A DNA stretch of 64,000 bases from CAYFHQ01 sp964342805. Its GTDB lineage: Bacteria > Bacillota > Clostridia > Peptostreptococcales > Acidaminobacteraceae. A model generated the notes under the pieces. The model had not been told where the DNA came from. It saw nothing but the letters and a program-made list of their open reading frames with translations, and made no database searches. Of this stretch, positions 28,200 to 37,971 are shown in pieces. The DNA lies in assembly GCA_964342805.1 (NCBI GenBank), contig CAYFHQ010000006.1:23282-87281 (forward strand), written 5' to 3'. A program made the translations under genes and the position numbers. Numbering within the stretch: position 1 is the first letter of the stretch; the number at the start of each line of letters is the position of its first letter.

Positions 28200-30330
28200 G
28201 GGCCACGACCTTTTGCTGTGATTGTTGTTGTTCCTGTTCTTGCTGGGTGAATAGGTATCTGTACAAACCATTCTGAGCCATTAATTTCTGGTGGCTTCCC
28301 TTTTCAATTAACTGACCCTTGTCAAGGACGAGGATCTCGTCTGAGTTTTGAATAGTAGACATTCTGTGGGCAATGATCAATACAGTACGTCCTTTGCATA
28401 TTCGCTCCAAGTTCTTCTGAATAATCCGCTCTGACTCATAATCAAGTGCTGAAGTCGCTTCGTCAAAAATTAGAACTCTTGGATTCCCAATTAAAGCACG
28501 GGCTATGGCGATGCGCTGCCGCTGACCACCACTTAAGGCCGTCCCTTTCTCACCTACCTGGGTGTCATATCCTTCAGGTAACTCAAGAATAAAGTCGTGG
28601 GCGCCTGCAATTTGCGCAGCATTTATGACTTGTTCCATGGTTGCATTGGGAAAATGAATGCAGATGTTTTCCTTCACCGTCCCATTGAAGAGGAAGTTTT
28701 CCTGTAAAACTACACCAATCTGACGACGTAGCCAGTATGGATCGGCAAGGGCAATATCTACACCATCCACTAGGATCTTTCCAGCCTCCGGGATGTAAAG
28801 CCGTTGAAGTAATTTGGATAGGGTACTTTTGCCCGATCCACTTCGTCCGACAAGTCCATAGGTTTTCCCAGGTTCCAAATTAAATGACATGCCCCTTATC
28901 ACTTCTGCAGCGTCAAGCCTGTAACGGAAAGTGACACTTTCAAAATCAATCTGACCTCGGATATTGGGCAGTCTCAACTTACTTGCGTCATTGTAAGGTT
29001 CTGGTGCAGCATTGAAAATATCCCCCAGGCGCTCAACTGACACTGCCGTTTGTTGAAACTCTTGCCATAGCTGAACCAAGCGTAGGATTGGACCGCTCAC
29101 CCGTGACGAGAGCATTCGAAAGGCGATCAATTGACCAACCGTAATGTTGCCCGAGATCACCAATTGTGCTCCCATCCATAAAATTGCTAGGTCAGAGGTC
29201 TTCTGAATAAACTGGCCCACCGCCGACGCATTACCAGAAAGAATAGAAGTTTTAAATGATGCACTGGCATAGTCAGCAACCTTGTCTTCCCAGCGCGACT
29301 GGGACAATGGCTCCAAGGCAAAAGACTTGATAGTTTGAACACCAGAGACCGATTCCACCAAAAACGAGTGGTTTTCAGCTCCATATTTGAACTTTTCTTC
29401 CAGTCGAGAGCGAAACAAAGGTGTAATAAAGGCCGACAAAGCCACAAAGAAGGGAATTGTCAGTAGCACGATGTATGTCAGCGTATCAGAATAAACAAAC
29501 ATAACAACTAGATAGACTGCAATGAACAAGATGTCCAGAATTGATGACAGGGGTGTCCCGGTTAAAAACCGGCGTATGTTCTCAATTTCCTTTACCCTTG
29601 CAATGGTGTCCCCTACACGCCTTGTTTCAAAATAGCGAAGAGGCAGTCTAAACAAGTGGTGGAATAATCGTGAACTTAGGATCACATCGATCTTGTTGGT
29701 TGTGTGGGTAAAGACATAGGTTCTTGCTATGCCAAGTAGCAACTCAAAACCTGACACAATTAGCAATCCCAACATCATGACGGTTAGGGTCGAAAATGCT
29801 TTGTGGACCAAAACCTTGTCAATAATAACCTGGGTGATAAATGGTGACACAAGCCCAAGTAACTGCAGAGTGAAGGCTGCAACCAGAACATCAATAAATG
29901 CACGTTTGTACTTAATAATGGTAGGTATGAACCACTTGAACCCAAACTTAATCTGCTGAGATTTAAGTTTACGGTTGACCACAAGCACTACTTTTTCACT
30001 CCACTGGTTTTGAAATGCCTCCGCGGACAAGGTAATGGGTTTGTCCTCCATTGGATCAAGCACTAGAAACTGGTCTTCAGCACATTTGGCTAAAATTTTG
30101 TATCGTCCATCCATTTCAACCAGCGCAGGTAGTCTTTGACCTTGTAACTGCCTAAAGCTTAACTTCACAATTTTGGATTTCAGACCCACTTTTTTGGCTA
30201 TCTTGAGTAATTGTTGATTATCAATATCAGCCGTTAATGCAAAGCTATGTTTGATTTGATCCTCACTCAATGGCACCTTGTTGAATTGGGCTATGAGCAA
30301 TAGTGCTTTTAGATTTCTGAACTGTTCCAT
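28180..30330 (-). CDS. hlyB: HlyB-type ABC exporter with C39-like domain
   Basis: A 716-aa inner-membrane exporter (HlyB is ~707 aa). Residues 1-125 are a C39-like domain lacking the catalytic Cys in its usual place (LLLIAQFNKVPLS), so it should bind rather than cut its substrate, as in RTX exporters. Six membrane helices span ~150-440. The ATPase domain carries Walker A GRSGSGKST (Lys501), signature LSGGQRQRIAIARAL, Walker B VLIFDEATSALD (Asp623, Glu624) and the H-loop IIAHRMST. ATG at 30330 has AGAGG five bases ahead; a TTG at 30366 falls in a hairpin. It heads the operon with hlyD, the lipoprotein and the RTX gene, its likely substrate. Confidence 0.95.
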   Translation of the reverse strand: MEQFRNLKALLLIAQFNKVPLSEDQIKHSFALTADIDNQQLLKIAKKVGLKSKIVKLSFRQLQGQRLPALVEMDGRYKILAKCAEDQFLVLDPMEDKPITLSAEAFQNQWSEKVVLVVNRKLKSQQIKFGFKWFIPTIIKYKRAFIDVLVAAFTLQLLGLVSPFITQVIIDKVLVHKAFSTLTVMMLGLLIVSGFELLLGIARTYVFTHTTNKIDVILSSRLFHHLFRLPLRYFETRRVGDTIARVKEIENIRRFLTGTPLSSILDILFIAVYLVVMFVYSDTLTYIVLLTIPFFVALSAFITPLFRSRLEEKFKYGAENHSFLVESVSGVQTIKSFALEPLSQSRWEDKVADYASASFKTSILSGNASAVGQFIQKTSDLAILWMGAQLVISGNITVGQLIAFRMLSSRVSGPILRLVQLWQEFQQTAVSVERLGDIFNAAPEPYNDASKLRLPNIRGQIDFESVTFRYRLDAAEVIRGMSFNLEPGKTYGLVGRSGSGKSTLSKLLQRLYIPEAGKILVDGVDIALADPYWLRRQIGVVLQENFLFNGTVKENICIHFPNATMEQVINAAQIAGAHDFILELPEGYDTQVGEKGTALSGGQRQRIAIARALIGNPRVLIFDEATSALDYESERIIQKNLERICKGRTVLIIAHRMSTIQNSDEILVLDKGQLIEKGSHQKLMAQNGLYRYLFTQQEQEQQQSQQKVVAHVEKTN

Positions 30331-30357
30331 ATCATCCTCTGCTTCGTGTATTGATGG

Positions 30358-30389
30358 AAAGAGCAAACCAAGACTAGCTCGGTTTGCTC
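30358..30389 (-). terminator. Strong hairpin, weak T tract, between Ig-like gene and hlyB
   Basis: Minus strand: stem GAGCAAACC(GAG) / (CTT)GGTTTGCTC, 12 bp with one G-U, loop CTAGT, followed by only TTT. It starts 10 bases past the stop at 30400 and ends 27 bases before the hlyB ATG, leaving no room for a promoter. It may work as a partial terminator. Confidence 0.6.
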
Positions 30390-30399
30390 ATAGTATTGC

Positions 30400-33300
30400 T
30401 TACTGTACTACAAACGTTCTAATTGCTTCAGAAGATAGCTTGTTTTCATGGTCTTTGGCGAATACAAGGATCTGATATTCACCTACCGCAAGTCCAGAGG
30501 TAGACACTGAACCATTCAAGGTTTGGATTTGACCATTACTGCTACCAACAGTGGACAAAGTTCCCTGCTTGTAATTTGTTGCGCCATCGATTGATTTGAT
30601 AGCGTATTCTACTGAGTAGCTCTTACCCGTATTGTAGTCAAGGGCTTGAGCTGTGATTGCCAGGTTTTGACCGCTGGAAACCACTTGATTGTCCAGAGTA
30701 GTAATACCGAGCACTGGGTTGTAGCTATCGTAGTAAGCACCCTGACGAACGTAACGGTAGCCACCAATTACACCGCCATTTGGATACGCTCCATCCACAT
30801 TGATGAGTGTGACTGGATTAATGTATTGCTTACTTGGTTGGTTATTTTTCACGTCTTTGATATACCAGCTGATCATACTGTTGGTAACATCAACACGTAC
30901 TTTAATGGCATTTCCATTTGGTGTTACCTTCACAAAACCATCGCCTTCTAGACTTTGGCTGTAATCTTGTCTCACCTGGTAGAGCTGGTTGGATCCTGAG
31001 TTGTAACCCAGTACATAACCTGGACCGCCTAGAATTCCATTGATCTCGCTATAGTAATCCACATAATCATGGTGGTAGAATCCACCTCGTTGATCTGCTG
31101 ATCGCCATGCTGGCTCATTGTAAACATTTACTTCCTGAGTTCGCTCATAGTAATACCGCTGTGCTGGCTGTGATTGCGTAATCACGAAATCATGTCTAAA
31201 CTCGTCTGACGTACCACCTTGGTTGTCTTCAGCCCAAACTTTCACATTGTACTTGCCATAAGCCAGATTGTTTGGCATAGACTTAGAAAATGCAACCGGT
31301 GCACCAGTGGATGTAGTCGCTGTAATCGTTTGGTTCTCATGACCTGCTACTACTACGCCGTTTTCATCGTAAAGAGAATAGCGAACTGTCACGTTGTCAC
31401 CAGCGTCTTGGTCTGTTACAGAACCAGAGAATGTATGGATCTGGCTATTTTGAACGAGTACCACATTGCCAAGGCTTGTCATGGTTACTGTAGGTGCAGA
31501 TGTTCCAACTGAGAATGGAACCGTCACTGGTAGTGTTTCCTTACCAAATGAGTCAATTGCCTTAACCTCAATCGTGTAACTGCCGGATGCGAAGGCACTT
31601 GTTACTTCAACGTCCTGAGCAAAGACCTGGACACTTGCTGATGGTGTCTTTGCCACAAGTAGCTGGTTGTTCATACCAGATACAACTGAGTTAGCAGCGT
31701 CTTTAATTGTGTATCGAATTTCAACTGCGTCACTCATATCAAGGTCATTGATCGTTCCAGCAAGGGAGATCATTTGACCAACTGTGTATTTCTGGTCTGC
31801 TGCAGTAGAAACCGTTAGAACTGGTTTTGCCGCTTCTACTGTAAAGTCCAAAACAACTTCCTTCATAGTGCCAGCTGCATTTTCTGCACGAACCTTAAGC
31901 TTGTAGCTACCTACAGTAAACTCCGGTCCTACTGGTACATTTGCATTGAATGCTTGGTTTGTCATATTAGATGTTACAGATCGTACAGTTACATCATTAT
32001 GGCTACCCACAAAAGTGCCGCTGCCATTTACAACATCATAAGTGATTGTTACGGACTCTTTGGTGTCCTTTCCTTTGAAGTTTCCAGTAACTGCGATCGA
32101 ATCACCGCGCTTTACCACAAAGTCATTGGATAAATCAAGTTCTACTCGCGGTAGGCTTGATTGAACATTGAAGCTTCTCGTGTTCACACTTGATTTCTTT
32201 TGGCCACTCTGTGCCCAAACATCGATCTGGTATGTGCCATCTTCAAACTGATCTGGGATCATCACTTGTTCGTTTCCAATTGTTCGAGGTTGTCCATTTG
32301 ACAGATAATCTGTTAGCTTCACATCGATAAAGCCAGTAATTGGGTTACCGTTCTTTTTGATCGTATAGCGAATTTCAACCGTGTCATTTTCATCCTGATC
32401 AAGGACTTGACCGCTTACGTAGAATGGTTGATTTGTTAGGATTGTTTGTCCATTTGACCCGTATAGAACAAAGGCTGGTGCAGAGTTTGTTGCTACTTCA
32501 CTTCCGCGGACATAGTAGAAGCCATCCGTATGAAGACCGTCTGCCGGATATTGGTTGACTGTACCTGTCAGAGCTGATCCTGAAGTTGCTCTTTCTTTTC
32601 GGGCTCTGTTATTCTGAACATCCTTAATAGTCCAAGTGATCTTGCTTGTGGATGGACTTACATAAACATATAGTCCATTCCCATCTGGCATTACTGTCTC
32701 CAGGCCAGAAACTGTTAGCTGCTGGCTATAGTCTCGACCACCCTTAGTCAGTACATTCGTATGGTTATTAAATGTCTGATAATAACCTTCCTCAGCAACA
32801 ATTAGGTCCAGAATTTCAGTATAGTAATCCTTACCCTTGTGTGTGTAGAAGCCAGCATAATCGTCTGGACCTCTGAATTGAGGAGTGTCATAGTAATCCA
32901 CCATTGCATACTTGGTGTAGTTGTAAAGAGGGTCCCCTTTTTCTTCTACCACTGAGAAGTTGTATTCCTTTACTACTGATTGATTGCCAAAGTCATCGTC
33001 AGCCCAAACATGTACAGTGTACAATCCTGGTAAGAAGTTTGTATTCACTGTTACATTCTTGGAGTATGTCTGACCGTTAGTAAAGTTACCAAGCTTCTGT
33101 ACCCCGTGGCCGCTAACCGCTTGATTATTTTCATTAACAATTTTGTAGCTCACTGCAAGATTATCCTCTAGATCACTGTCTGTTACCTGACCTGTGAATG
33201 TGAAGGACTCATCTTTTTTAAGAATTCCTGTTGTTGTCGCTTCTAGTGTTAGGCTTGGCTTTTTGGTTTCTAGCGTTACTGAGATTGTTGCCGTGTCTGC

Positions 33301-34776
33301 CTTGCCATGATTATCAAGAGCCTTTAGGGAAACAGCGTATGTCTGGTCGCTAAATGTCTTGCCCATTTTGATTTGGTGAGAATAAGACTGAGCAGTTTCA
33401 TCTGCTGTAATTAAAGCGATTTGCTTGTCATTTAGACCAGCAACTACGTTACCACCATTGTCTTTAACCGTTAGAAGAACTTGAACCTGGTCGCCTGTGT
33501 CGATATCTTTGACTGTTCCCGTGATATCTAGAATGTCGTTACCACCAAGTGTTTGTCCATCTACAGTAGTGATCTGTAGCTCAGGAGTAGCACTGATCAC
33601 CGTAAACTGAATGTTCTTCTCTACACTTCTTCCAGTATTGTCTTGGCCAGTGACCGTTACTGTATACGTCCCAAATGTTAAATCGTCATTCACGGTTACA
33701 TTGTAAGTGAATGGGATTGGGCTTCCTGTATTGGCTGTAGAGGCAAGGATTTCAACATTTTCAAATCCAACAACTACTTCGTTTGAGTCATTCTTCAACG
33801 TCGCTACAACTGAGAGTGAATCGTCTAAGTTCACGTCCACAATGTTACCAGTGATCGCAACCACATCGTTCTTCACTGCACTTTGACTTGCTGGTGAACT
33901 CATAGATAGCTCAGGAGCAGTAGGAGGCACCAGCACTTCAAAGCTCTTCACGATTGGAGAAGCAAGACGTCCAGTCTGATCTTCAACAGTAAGCTCGAAA
34001 GTATATGTTCCAGCTACAAACTTCGTGTCCAACAGGACATCCAAGCTGAAAGCTTGTGCAAGGCCAGTGGAAGTTAGCTCGCTGATCCGTAAGTTACTAT
34101 AACCATCCACAACTGCATTTTGGGCATTTTTGATTGTTGCAAATGTTGTAATTGTGTCGCCTACATCCAGGTCATTCACTGTCCCTGACAAAGTTAACGT
34201 GTCGCCAGTGTTTAACTTCTGATTGTCTGTTGTTGACACCTCAAGTGTCGGTACGTTGCGAACAACCTCTCCAGTTTTTATGTAATAAAAACCATCGGTA
34301 TGAAGGCCATCAACGGGATAAGTCCCTGCTGGAGCCACAAGACCTGATTGTTCAAGTGTTTTATGTGTTACCACTTGTGTTTGCTCTACTTCATAAGTAG
34401 CGACTGTTTCCAATGTATCAAAGTCAATATCATCCATGAAGTCCACTGAATAACGGAATATTGTACTTCCATCTTCAGATAGCTCATATAGCCCTTCCTC
34501 TGGCATCGAATATTCGAATGACGTTGGTCCTTCTAGTTCAAACTGTCCATTTACAACTGAGTAGCCGGTGTAGGCAGGAACCACGGCTTCACCGAACATT
34601 GCTTGTTCCTCAGTAAAGCGTTTTACCAGCTGTGTAGGAGTCCAGTCAGCCACTCCCTCTGCTACCGAATACTTGTCATAATAGAATTCCTCACCCGCAG
34701 CAAATGCTGCAATCCCTGGGTGAAAGCATCCTATTAGCATTGCTACAACGAGCAACATAGATACTTGTCTTTTCAT
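30400..34776 (-). CDS. Secreted giant Ig-like repeat protein with three-fold super-repeat
   Basis: A 1458-aa protein with signal peptide 1-27 (GCFHPGIAAFAAGEE). A Tyr-rich module recurs three times, with anchors YPVDGLHTDGFYYIK (~151), YPADGLHTDGFYYVR (~740) and YPNGGVIGGYRYVR (~1327). Modules 2 and 3 also share YYDTPQFRGPDDYAGFY / VYNEPAWRSADQRGGFY. The first two are each followed by four ~100-residue Ig/cadherin-like repeats (e.g. LTLSGTVNDLDVGDTI...), the third by one. The repeat period is ~588 residues. No SLH, LPXTG or membrane anchor is visible. ATG at 34776 follows AAAGGAG by seven bases. It lies upstream of hlyB and may share its transcript. Function unknown; likely extracellular and adhesive. 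Confidence 0.85.
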   Translation of the reverse strand: MKRQVSMLLVVAMLIGCFHPGIAAFAAGEEFYYDKYSVAEGVADWTPTQLVKRFTEEQAMFGEAVVPAYTGYSVVNGQFELEGPTSFEYSMPEEGLYELSEDGSTIFRYSVDFMDDIDFDTLETVATYEVEQTQVVTHKTLEQSGLVAPAGTYPVDGLHTDGFYYIKTGEVVRNVPTLEVSTTDNQKLNTGDTLTLSGTVNDLDVGDTITTFATIKNAQNAVVDGYSNLRISELTSTGLAQAFSLDVLLDTKFVAGTYTFELTVEDQTGRLASPIVKSFEVLVPPTAPELSMSSPASQSAVKNDVVAITGNIVDVNLDDSLSVVATLKNDSNEVVVGFENVEILASTANTGSPIPFTYNVTVNDDLTFGTYTVTVTGQDNTGRSVEKNIQFTVISATPELQITTVDGQTLGGNDILDITGTVKDIDTGDQVQVLLTVKDNGGNVVAGLNDKQIALITADETAQSYSHQIKMGKTFSDQTYAVSLKALDNHGKADTATISVTLETKKPSLTLEATTTGILKKDESFTFTGQVTDSDLEDNLAVSYKIVNENNQAVSGHGVQKLGNFTNGQTYSKNVTVNTNFLPGLYTVHVWADDDFGNQSVVKEYNFSVVEEKGDPLYNYTKYAMVDYYDTPQFRGPDDYAGFYTHKGKDYYTEILDLIVAEEGYYQTFNNHTNVLTKGGRDYSQQLTVSGLETVMPDGNGLYVYVSPSTSKITWTIKDVQNNRARKERATSGSALTGTVNQYPADGLHTDGFYYVRGSEVATNSAPAFVLYGSNGQTILTNQPFYVSGQVLDQDENDTVEIRYTIKKNGNPITGFIDVKLTDYLSNGQPRTIGNEQVMIPDQFEDGTYQIDVWAQSGQKKSSVNTRSFNVQSSLPRVELDLSNDFVVKRGDSIAVTGNFKGKDTKESVTITYDVVNGSGTFVGSHNDVTVRSVTSNMTNQAFNANVPVGPEFTVGSYKLKVRAENAAGTMKEVVLDFTVEAAKPVLTVSTAADQKYTVGQMISLAGTINDLDMSDAVEIRYTIKDAANSVVSGMNNQLLVAKTPSASVQVFAQDVEVTSAFASGSYTIEVKAIDSFGKETLPVTVPFSVGTSAPTVTMTSLGNVVLVQNSQIHTFSGSVTDQDAGDNVTVRYSLYDENGVVVAGHENQTITATTSTGAPVAFSKSMPNNLAYGKYNVKVWAEDNQGGTSDEFRHDFVITQSQPAQRYYYERTQEVNVYNEPAWRSADQRGGFYHHDYVDYYSEINGILGGPGYVLGYNSGSNQLYQVRQDYSQSLEGDGFVKVTPNGNAIKVRVDVTNSMISWYIKDVKNNQPSKQYINPVTLINVDGAYPNGGVIGGYRYVRQGAYYDSYNPVLGITTLDNQVVSSGQNLAITAQALDYNTGKSYSVEYAIKSIDGATNYKQGTLSTVGSSNGQIQTLNGSVSTSGLAVGEYQILVFAKDHENKLSSEAIRTFVVQ

Positions 34777-35047
34777 TCCACGTCTCCTTTGAGTTATTAT
34801 TTGTCATAAGAGTTATATAATGACATTGATAGATAGAAGAAAATTCATTAATTAGTTTATATACCCATATCGTATAACTCTTTTATTGCCTTTTCTGCTA
34901 TATATAGCATTATTCTGGCAACCACATACATATACTAGCACACATTGTGTAAATATGGTAGGGGACTTGGGAACAAATTTACAATCTTTTCATATTGGTA
35001 TGTCTTCGACCATTAATGTATTTAAATGCCATTATTGAAACCAGCAT
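34777..35047. other. AT-rich upstream region with inverted repeats
   Basis: No gene. It holds an inverted repeat, AAGAGTTATA (34808-34817) with TATAACTCTT (34873-34882), and a 12-base palindrome GCTATATATAGC (34897-34908). Several TATA-like hexamers are present but none has a convincing -35 partner. Confidence 0.4.
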
Positions 35048-35072
35048 AAAAAAAAGGACGGTTTCACCGTCC
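35048..35072 (-). terminator. Terminator after the Big2/SLH gene
   Basis: Minus strand: 7-bp stem GGACGGT / ACCGTCC with loop GAA, then eight T. The stem starts inside the stop codon of the gene. Confidence 0.9.
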
Positions 35073-37909
35073 TATTTTAATCGTTCTAATACCTTTACAC
35101 ACATTGTAATTGCTTGTTCTACAGTGGTTGAGTCTCTTGGACCCAGACGTCCATCTGGATAGCCCCCCACAACATCAATACTTCCATTTAAGAGCATTAA
35201 TGATTCCTTACTCCATTCAGAAATTGTTCCAAAATCACTGAAACTTGTGATATCTTTGGTTGGAATTAGGGAGTCGTCCATTTTATCTGAAACTAAAATC
35301 AACTTATTCAACATCACTGCAATTTCTTCTCTTACCACGTTTCTGGTAGGCGAGTATGTTCTATTTCCTGTTCCACTTACAATCCCCAGTTGATATGCTT
35401 GTAGCACTGCCTGGTTTTCTGTGTCAAGAAAATAGTTGAATGGTACAGGCGTTAACTGCTGGTCTGTTAGTTCACTGTAGGTGAGGACAACGAGTTCAGC
35501 GAATAACTCTCTTGATATGGGTTCCTGGAAGTTTTGGTCGATTCTTTGGGTTAGGAGGCCGTAGGATCTTGCGCGGTACAGGAATGGGATAGCCCATTCA
35601 CTTGGAACACTTGTTTCACCCCGTCTTCTATACTCTTCTAAAAACGCCTCATGCAGCTCTATCTCACGTTCCAACTTTGCTTGTTCCTGGGCTGCCTTTA
35701 TTTCCTCTAGTACCTCCCCATCAGATGTTCCAACTAGTGTTCCCCTGTCATCATAGACTGTCAACGTTTTCACATCATCTTCAAAGAACACCGTCATTCT
35801 ATCTTCTCTGTCACCATCCAATGAAGTTACTTTCATAACGGCCTTCCCAACAAACTGACCTGTTATCTTACCCTTATCAATCTGAAACGGAACAAGCTTC
35901 TCCCCATCACGACCAAGTAGTTCTGCACCTGATTTTCGAAGTTCAATATACTCACCACTATTTGACTCTATCAGGGACTCTAAAACAAACTGCCTGCTTA
36001 GTGACTCTTGTAACTGTCGTGTATATGTTGATGTGTCCTCAGCTTTTGATTTCCTTTCTCTAATCTCGTCAGCATTCTTCTTCTCATAAGCTAACTCCAC
36101 TTCAATAAAGTCACGTGTAACAAAACTTTTCTCAATCTCAAGTTTTACATCTTTTACTAACGCTTCGAGTAGGCCATATCTAAGGTCTGTCTCGTATTCG
36201 AACACCACCGGAGGTGAATACGGCAAGTTTACCCCCGTAGTCACTTGATTGGGAACACTTATGCTTTTCACTGTTGGCGCAATCCTAAACTGAATTGAAT
36301 CACTATGACCACCATCTTCCGTTGTCACTGTTATAATTTGGGGCCCACTGCTTTCTTTAATCAGGAATGTCCCCTTATTTTTGTCCAGAAGTTCGAGTCC
36401 TGAACCATTATTGGTCGTAAAAACAACATCTCTTTCATATATTTGAGGTGCGCTTGGATCCTTTTCAAGAAGATACTCAATTGTAGCCTCCTGACCAAGA
36501 TAGACAATGTTCCATCCAAAATCATCCTCAAAATAAGACGTATCTATATCTATTCCTTCAACAGCTGACTTAACGATAACAACTTTTTCATCAGACTTGT
36601 TATTTTCGGTTGATAGGTGCACTTGCTGAACACCTTCTTTGTCAAAACTTACGGTATGATTATTGGGTATGTTGCTAATCGATGTTTTGTTTGAACCTGG
36701 AAACGTCGCTCTAACAGCATCTTCGGATATATAATCTGGCGTTAGCACATAGTTGATTGTTACTTCTTCGCCTACAAAAACACTTGTTGGAAGTTCGCCC
36801 ATTACTATTGATCTGGGATATGTCTTTTGCGGTTGAGCATCTTCACGAATATCTACTTCTGCAATTGTGTAGTCCTGGTGCTTTCCATCAGTTGTGATCG
36901 CAGTGATTCTTGCAAGTCCATTTTTCTTTCCTGTAACATACCCCGTAGAATTAACTGATGCAATATCAGGATTAGAACTTATCCAACTAACACCTTTCTC
37001 ATGGGGTTCCTCAGTAGTTTTCCATTTCAGGTCATACCTAACTTCCTCAGTCAACTTACCATCAGTTAAGTATATCTTTTTTTCAGGTATTACTATATTT
37101 TCAATCAATGACTCAACAGTAATTTTCAAAGCATCCTTAAATGAGCCATCTATCGAAACAACACGAATCCATGTTGTTCCTTCATTTTTGCCTTTGACTG
37201 CATTACCGTTAGTTGTTGCAATATCTGTGTTAAGTGACTCAAGTTCATAACCGGTGTAAGCACTTGTAACTGGATCAAAAGCGACAGACGGGATCATGGT
37301 TTCACCTATCCCTATTTTGATCTCCTCAACGTCAAATGCAATGCCCTCAACAACGCTAGCTACATCAACTTTTACACTCTTAGAATGGCCTGATTCAATT
37401 GAACTCACAATTATATATGCTAGTCCTGGTTTTATTGCACTCACTTCGCCTGAGTCGTTTACAACAGCAATACTAGCGTCTGTGGTCTTGTAGCTTACAC
37501 CTGAATTCAGAGTTGCTGACAAGTTCTCAACGGGTACTACTTCTACAGTTATTTGTTCTTTCCCGCCAGTAGTAAGCGACAACGTATCCTTGTCAGTCTT
37601 AAGTTCTTTAACAGTAGGCTTAACTTGAATTTCAACAGCAACATCCTGAATATGTGTTCCAGCGCTATAGGTTGCTCTTACCATTGTACTGCCAACCTCT
37701 TTAGCAGTAATAACACCTGAGCTACTTACAGTTACCTTTTGGGGATTGTCGGTTGTCCATTTAATGCTTTCATCACTCTCATCACCTCCAACTAGTTCAG
37801 CTGTCAACTGCATACTTTGACCAGCATACAACTGAATTTCGCTTACTGACATTGAAGGAACACAAAACAATATCATGAATATCATCACTAGTAGTAAGTG
37901 TCTTTTCAT
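35072..37909 (-). CDS. Big2 Ig-like surface protein with C-terminal SLH-like region
   Basis: A 945-aa protein with signal peptide 1-22. Several Big2 domains run through residues ~23-350 with the family signature (IKWTTDNPQKVTVSSSGVITAKEVG; VSWISSNPDIASVNSTGYVTGKKNG), followed by more beta modules to ~590. A charged helical segment (EQAKLEREIELHEAFLEEYRRRGE) precedes a C-terminal SLH-like region (~785-945) with EPISRELFAELVVL, GIVSGTGNRTYSPTRNVVREEIAVML and VVGGYPDGRLGPRDSTTVEQA. The SLH copies are diverged but keep their turns. ATG at 37909 follows TTAGGAG. It has its own terminator and a promoter inside the preceding terminator. Confidence 0.85.
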   Translation of the reverse strand: MKRHLLLVMIFMILFCVPSMSVSEIQLYAGQSMQLTAELVGGDESDESIKWTTDNPQKVTVSSSGVITAKEVGSTMVRATYSAGTHIQDVAVEIQVKPTVKELKTDKDTLSLTTGGKEQITVEVVPVENLSATLNSGVSYKTTDASIAVVNDSGEVSAIKPGLAYIIVSSIESGHSKSVKVDVASVVEGIAFDVEEIKIGIGETMIPSVAFDPVTSAYTGYELESLNTDIATTNGNAVKGKNEGTTWIRVVSIDGSFKDALKITVESLIENIVIPEKKIYLTDGKLTEEVRYDLKWKTTEEPHEKGVSWISSNPDIASVNSTGYVTGKKNGLARITAITTDGKHQDYTIAEVDIREDAQPQKTYPRSIVMGELPTSVFVGEEVTINYVLTPDYISEDAVRATFPGSNKTSISNIPNNHTVSFDKEGVQQVHLSTENNKSDEKVVIVKSAVEGIDIDTSYFEDDFGWNIVYLGQEATIEYLLEKDPSAPQIYERDVVFTTNNGSGLELLDKNKGTFLIKESSGPQIITVTTEDGGHSDSIQFRIAPTVKSISVPNQVTTGVNLPYSPPVVFEYETDLRYGLLEALVKDVKLEIEKSFVTRDFIEVELAYEKKNADEIRERKSKAEDTSTYTRQLQESLSRQFVLESLIESNSGEYIELRKSGAELLGRDGEKLVPFQIDKGKITGQFVGKAVMKVTSLDGDREDRMTVFFEDDVKTLTVYDDRGTLVGTSDGEVLEEIKAAQEQAKLEREIELHEAFLEEYRRRGETSVPSEWAIPFLYRARSYGLLTQRIDQNFQEPISRELFAELVVLTYSELTDQQLTPVPFNYFLDTENQAVLQAYQLGIVSGTGNRTYSPTRNVVREEIAVMLNKLILVSDKMDDSLIPTKDITSFSDFGTISEWSKESLMLLNGSIDVVGGYPDGRLGPRDSTTVEQAITMCVKVLERLK

Positions 37910-37937
37910 CCAATTCTCCTAACATATCATTTTTTAC

Positions 37938-37943
37938 ATTATA
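37938..37943 (-). promoter_or_regulatory. Extended -10 promoter directly after a terminator
   Basis: TGATATAAT on the minus strand, five bases past the T tract of the tolC-operon terminator and 28 bases before the ATG at 37909. No -35 is evident. Confidence 0.5.
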
Positions 37944-37948
37944 TCAAA

Positions 37949-37971
37949 TAAAAAAGAGCCCGAAGGCTCTT
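37949..37971 (-). terminator. Terminator of the TolC-like gene pair
   Basis: Minus strand: AAGAGCC-TTCG-GGCTCTT, a 7-bp stem with a stable UUCG-type loop, followed by T-rich sequence. It overlaps the stop codon of the second TolC-like gene. Confidence 0.9.

Noticed and set aside
28180..30330. Reading the exporter as a peptidase-containing (bacteriocin-type) transporter
   Set aside because: The N-terminal C39-like domain lacks the catalytic cysteine at the expected place, as in HlyB.
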